From: Gnetum montanum
Lineage: Eukaryota > Streptophyta > Gnetopsida > Gnetales > Gnetaceae
Assembly: GCA_015680685.1 (NCBI GenBank)
Contig: MNCI01017909.1
Coordinates: 1,236,790-1,300,789, forward strand
Direction: 5' to 3'
Length of the DNA: 64,000 nucleotides
The first letter of the stretch is position 1. Every line of letters begins with the position of its first letter. Positions 36,001 through 42,000 of the stretch are shown here, one piece after another. The position numbers and the translations under genes are program-made. The notes under the pieces are model-generated. The model worked only from the letters and a program-made list of their open reading frames with translations, was not told the DNA's origin and ran no database searches.

Positions 36001-39000
36001 TTGTCTTTCATCTCTTGAAGTTGCTCTTTTCTCCTCAGATTTTACTTGCATACCACCACTACCTTGATGTCTCCTTGGAGCTCTTCATAAGCTCTAAAAA
36101 GATTAGAGCATTGTGATTCGTCTTGCTGACAAGAATCTAGGTATTTGCATTCTTGACTCCTTTTGGTATTATCAAGAGGCCATCAGACAATTGTCAGATC
36201 TAGACGTCTACCAACAGGTAAACATCATTTCATGGGAAGTCCTTTTTTAAGGATCCCCTCTTAAAAATCTCGACTTTCATACCTTGTACTTTTTACTTGA
36301 TCCCTAAAATCCATATACCTATTTTGGTTGGTCATCCTATTTGCTCCTATTCAGGCTATTTATTGGAACTTGCATCCCATCTGCTCCATTACCTACTTTT
36401 CCCCATCCTCTATTCTCTACCATACCATTCGCTAGATTCTTTAACCTTAATCTATGGCCTTCACTCTAGAGTTCTACCTCAAAATGTGTTTCTTTTTACT
36501 TTTGATTTAGAATCTCTCTATCCCAACGTTCCCACAGATCATGGTCTCATTGCTCTTTGAACTATGGTTGAGTCATATTTTTATGTTAACCCTTTTGATT
36601 TGTAGGTCTTTTACATCAATGCCATCATGGAGCTTGCCTCTTTGATCCTTCAAGAACATTTCTTGCAATTCAATGGGGTCTTCTACAAATAGATTCGAGG
36701 CACTACCATGGGTAGCAATTTTACTGTTGTCTACGCTTGCTTGTTTTTGTGTCACTTAGAGAAACATGTTTTCTCTACTCCAGGTTCCAGTTACCTTTTG
36801 TATTACAAAAGGTACATTGATGATGCCTTTGGCATTTGGAACGGTTTATAGGATTCCCTCTTTTGGCTGCTTGATCGGTATGGTTCTTTATATCCTACCA
36901 TCAAGATTGCCCCTTTTGTATCTAGCACCTGAGCCAACATTTTAGATGTATCCTTTTTTAAGGGCTCTAATTTTGTCAACACTGGTATTCTATCTACCAA
37001 ATGTACCAAAAACCCTTGAATGCTTATTAGTACATCCTTTTCTCCTCTTGGCACCCACACCATTCCTTCCACAGGCGCACTTCCTTAGTAGCGATATGCA
37101 CAGGCAATGGCAACGACACACCCTGAAACACTTGAAAATTACACACGCACCACAGTCTCCAAAGAATAGATGTAGCTAGAGATTCCTTGTTCAATGTTGT
37201 CACAACTAGCAAGTTGGCTACTCTCCACACTTGTTGTGAAAACATGCAATCTCAAGCAAAGTGCATGGTCATTTCAACCCCTGCTATCCAAAGGGGACAC
37301 ATGTCATCAATCTGCATGTGTCGTCGTCGTAATTCCCATTGTATGGGAATTGCATCATGGAACAACAACCAAAGAAAAGTTTTTATTTTTTTGGGCAAGT
37401 GCCCCTTCAACACGTGCTGCCATCCTCAACTTGATGGATATCTGTCATGAATTAGTTGCTTAGGTGGGGCATTTAACAATCCTATTGTAGTTAACATTTG
37501 CACATGCCCACAAATCGCTTGCCAAATTTTCGAAACATTCCCTCTTGCTTTCCAAGGCGTGTACTTCTTTTGTAGGAGTAGGACCCACTGTGCAGGAATT
37601 GAATCCTACAACAACAGCTTATTCAAAAGGGTTTAATGCCCCATCGCTAGAACATCCCGGAAGCGCAGAATACCCAGACCCCTTGTGTCTTTAGGATGCA
37701 TCACTATGTCCCAAGCCACCAAATGCATGCGAGCACCCGCCTTACCCCTTGACCATGTAAAGTCTTGAATTAGTCGATCCACTTGTCCAATAACCCCAGC
37801 AAGGGGGAATGCTGCACTAGTTGCGAAGCACGCTATGGCCAACAACACTGCCTTTGCCCACAACATCCTACCTGCCTAGGACAAGAACCTGTATGCTTTT
37901 TATGAGGCCCACAACATCCTTTCCTGTATGCTTTTTATGAGGCCCCCTCAAACTCTACAGTGATGCTAATCAAATAGTGGCAACCCCAAGTATTTATCTT
38001 CAGCCAAACCGGGCAACACCCGAAGCACTTGAATAATCCTTTCCAGAGTCCCCATCTTAGTATTCAACAAGTGAACAACTAACTTGTCTTGATTGTTTTG
38101 GAGCCCACTTTCCTCCCCCATACAGTGGAGGGCTCTGTTGATTGCATGCACCTATAGCATGGGATCTCGCGAAAACAAAATGGTGTCATCTGCATAATGT
38201 TCCACCATGCATTGTAGCCCATTCACGTCCAACCCCCTCACCCCCTCACCCGAGGCAAGGAGGGTCAAGCTGAAACAGGTGACCTAGGAGCATCCCCCCT
38301 AGTTTTCACCCTTGGTCAAAGACACCCGAGGCAAGGAGGGTCCACCTAAAATAGGTGACCTAGGAGCACCCCCCCTGGTTTCCCCCTCCAACCCCAACAC
38401 CACTACCACCCCCCAAATCCCCTAAGGACACTCGAGGCGAGGAGGGTCTAGCTGAAATAGATGACCTAGGAGCATCCCCATTGGTTCCCCCCTTCAACCC
38501 CAACACCACTACCACCCCCTAGAGCCCCCAAGGACACCCGAAGCAAGGAGAGTCGAATTGAAATAGGTAACCCAAGAGTATCCCCCTTGGTTTCCCTCTC
38601 CAACCCCAACACCAGCAATAGGAAGAACCCTAGCCGACAATGTTGATCACTCCCCTCCTTTAGCAACCACATGCTCCCCCGGTCCCTTTGTGCCCGAAGC
38701 CTTTTCTATCCCTTGGGTCTCCTTCACCCTTGGTGGTGCCCCTATCGGGCCCCCCTCTCGTCATCCAGCTACCCCACTTGTCACAGGTGGCTTTTGAGTA
38801 CCCCTAGGACCTTGATTTCGGGATGGCGCCCCCCCTCTCTTTCTCCTGGTCACCTGAGTCCACCTATCATCTGTTTGGTTTGGCCCCTTGGGATTGGGCG
38901 CCACCTGGTAGGCCACGGTCACATGTCCCCCTTTTCCATAGTTTCCATAAGGCCCCTAGACCGGTATGGTTGGAGCTCCCTCAGTAACCATGTTTTTGTG

Positions 39001-42000
39001 TTCCACTTGGGTTCTCTCCTTGCCCGAGAGGAGTTCCAAGTTCACTTCCTTAACTAGGTCTTTTAGGCCAAGAGACCTCTACACATAGAATTGAGTGTGA
39101 CCCAGCTTGTCCATGGTCATCATGGGTTGGTCAAACAAGATGAATTCTCCAAACAATTTGGTGAGCGCTCGTAGGAACTATGAAGTCCATAGTGCCTACG
39201 GGATTGCTGAAACTTGATTCCACATTGGCACTCTTGAGAACAAATTGAGGTCCCTATGCACCCTTGATCACCATTGGGTTAGAGCGAAACCTCTGGCACC
39301 AAAGAACCATCGCACCCCGCCCCCCNNNNNNNNNNNNNNNNNNNNNNNNNCCACCTAGTAGAAACCCCATTGCATTGCCACCCACTAGCATACTGCCTTC
39401 AACTTACCACAAACTTACCAATAAGGCTGTGTTCCAAAGTACCCTTCACTCGGCATGGCCGCAATCCGCAAGTGCATGGACCCCTCCTCCTGCACAGAGC
39501 TCTCAATCCCACCAACTTCAAGGCCCCAAATGAATGGTGCTCGCCCGACACCACCCCCAACAGATCCGACCCCCTTCCTTGGCAAGCCTAGCCCTTTTGA
39601 AGCAACAGTCCCCTCTTCCTTCAGCGCTCCCTTCATCGACTCGCCGCTGCTGCCACCAGCACACCCCNGTGCTCCCCTTTAGTAGATGTTTTAATCTCCT
39701 GTAGTAGGATGATATCAGAATTTTCTTCTTTGGCTAATTCTTTTAGGGTATTTCTCTTATACATGGTACCATGTTGCTAGCAATTCCATGAGAGGATCTT
39801 TAGGACCTTTTGTGTTAGGCCTCCTAGAGGGTCCCTTGAATCATGAAATCAATATTATGTTGAGTTTCCGGTGTCACACCTCCTAAGTTGAGTGTCTTCT
39901 CCTTTTGCAACCACCTTGGACCTTGAAACCTTCTATGACCTGCACATTCACATTCTCTTTTAGGATCTGCTGTTTCACTAGCATTTGCCCGAAGGGGAGA
40001 GACTTGATCTACAGAGGAGCCCAAAGAGACCCTAAAACTCAAGTACCTACCCCAAGATAGTTGAAAAACGTTATGGAAGGGGAGGCTCTACAAAAAACTT
40101 AAATGTTTTGCTTGGTTAATATGACATAATGCCTTGCTATTACGCCCAAGGCTTAAATGTTGGGGTGTAATTAACATTGATCATTGTTTGCTCTGCAATG
40201 CAAGTGAAGAGAGCATTAAACACTTACTCTTGCAATGCGCTTTTGTGGTTGGTGGTTTGCAGGCTCCCTTCCTTCCTTGCAGGTTGCGGGGGATAGTTTC
40301 CCTACTTTCTTTGGTACATTTGGAAGGTGCAGAACGCTACGATTTTTTGAGCCGAGCAGTTACACAACCCGGCACATGTTGCTCTCTTGGCCAAAAGATC
40401 GTGGGTTGAGACCTTTGCAATGATGAGTGCTACCTTGACTTTTGAACCTGACATGAACACATTTAGGCAGAAGAGGCAACTTTAGGAGGTTGTCACAGCA
40501 ATGGGCTAGGCGGATGTCTTGCCATTGTTAGTGGGTGACTCTGACCTCTAGGATGGTAGCTTCCACAAAAATTGGAGGGGCGATGTGACCACGTTTTGTG
40601 GGGTTCCAATCACCCTCACCGAACAAGTGCTAACAGACTCTTTGGGTGTGCTAGCATTGGGGGAAGTTATCCTACCTACTAGAAGGGTGCTACATGATGC
40701 TACAACCTCTTTTCTAGGAAATATTTCCAAAACTACAAGTAGTCCAGTGTTGAGTTCTACGTTGTGCCCACTTTGGCAATAGGTTGCTAAGCTAGTGGAT
40801 AGACATTTCATACAATTGGCTAATGCATGGAACTACATTGTGTTTTTGCATTGCATGAGGGCTTCACAACCTATGAATCTGCCTAAGTTTTTTTTGGTGT
40901 TGTTGAGGTAGGAGCATCAGGGTCAGCACTTCGGCCTCATTCTAGCTTTGTGGAAGGTTGCTAGGCCGCAAAACCCACTAGGGCAGCCTACCCCTTTTAC
41001 TTGCATGTACTACCATTAAAAGGCTAGGGCTGCCACTAGGTTATCTTTGGTAGGGCTGCCCTCAGGGGATGTAGGGGTCTCATCTTCCACATGCCCACAG
41101 GAGCATGTTGTGGCCCTTGCAACGACTAGTGCGGATGTGCTGGGGTTGGTGGATGACTTCCAGTTGTGCCAGATACTGAAGGACACAGAAGGAGGCTGTG
41201 TTAGGGAAGAAGAGAGAATTAGTTGGGAGGTAGTTATTTTCCAGTAGATGAGGGATGTGCAGGCGAAGGCTCAGGCCAAACGATAGCGCTATAGGGAGGA
41301 GGCGGAGGAACTTAAGCAGTCGCTGGAACATCATGAAGCTTAGCAGTGGCAGGAAAAGTAAGAGGAACTTTGGCGGGAGATTTGGGCAAAGATCTTTGAA
41401 GAAATGGCGGAGAGGAGATGTTACAAAGAAGCTGAAAAGGAGAAGCAGATAGGGTCTTACTTGAGGAGCAACAAATGAAGCAGTTGGACCAAGCGCATGA
41501 GACAAAGGTTAGGTGATGGCTGCAGGATGTTCGCTGCCCATATATGCTCATGGGCATAAATAAGGATGAAACATGGACTGTTCTGCAAAGACATATCCAT
41601 TTAACTGTTGCGAAATACCATCCTGACAAAACTAAGGATCTGCCTGACCTGGTGTGACAGCAACTGGAGTAGGACTTCCTCAGTTTTCAGCAAGCAGCTA
41701 ACTTTGTAGCCTTTAAATCTCAGAGGGAGGCTCTGGACAGGGTCCACTCAAGGGTGCACCCTAGATGTCAGTTTTCCAGTCTGCCTCACCAGAAGTTGTG
41801 GATCAGTCTTTCTGGTTTCTGATTTTTGTTGGGAAAGGTTTTGGTCTGTGTGCCACTCGTTTTGGTATGTTTGGTCTTGGGGTGGATTGGCTTCCCATGT
41901 GTGTGGGCCTTCACCCTAGCCCTCATTTTTCTTTTTTGTCTCATCTAGGGGTGAGTGTTGGGGTCATGAAGGTACCTAACGTTGCTGCTGGTTGGGGGGC

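Larger units (their letters stand above)
34345..37057 (+). mobile_element. Penelope-like element, copy 2 (plus)
   Basis: Read rightward from the palindrome centre: coiled-coil N-terminus (34400-34560), a long helical ORF region (34579-35320), a Cys/Gln-rich stretch (35320-35580), then the RT (35690-37050), broken off at about 37057 by a LINE. It contains the ~1 kb between coiled coil and RT that copy 1 lacks. The 3' end is missing. Confidence 0.8.

Noticed and set aside
37187-37463. Overlapping plus-strand ORFs rich in Ser/Cys
   Set aside because: The minus strand in this span encodes a clear LINE zf-RVT region, so these are shadows.
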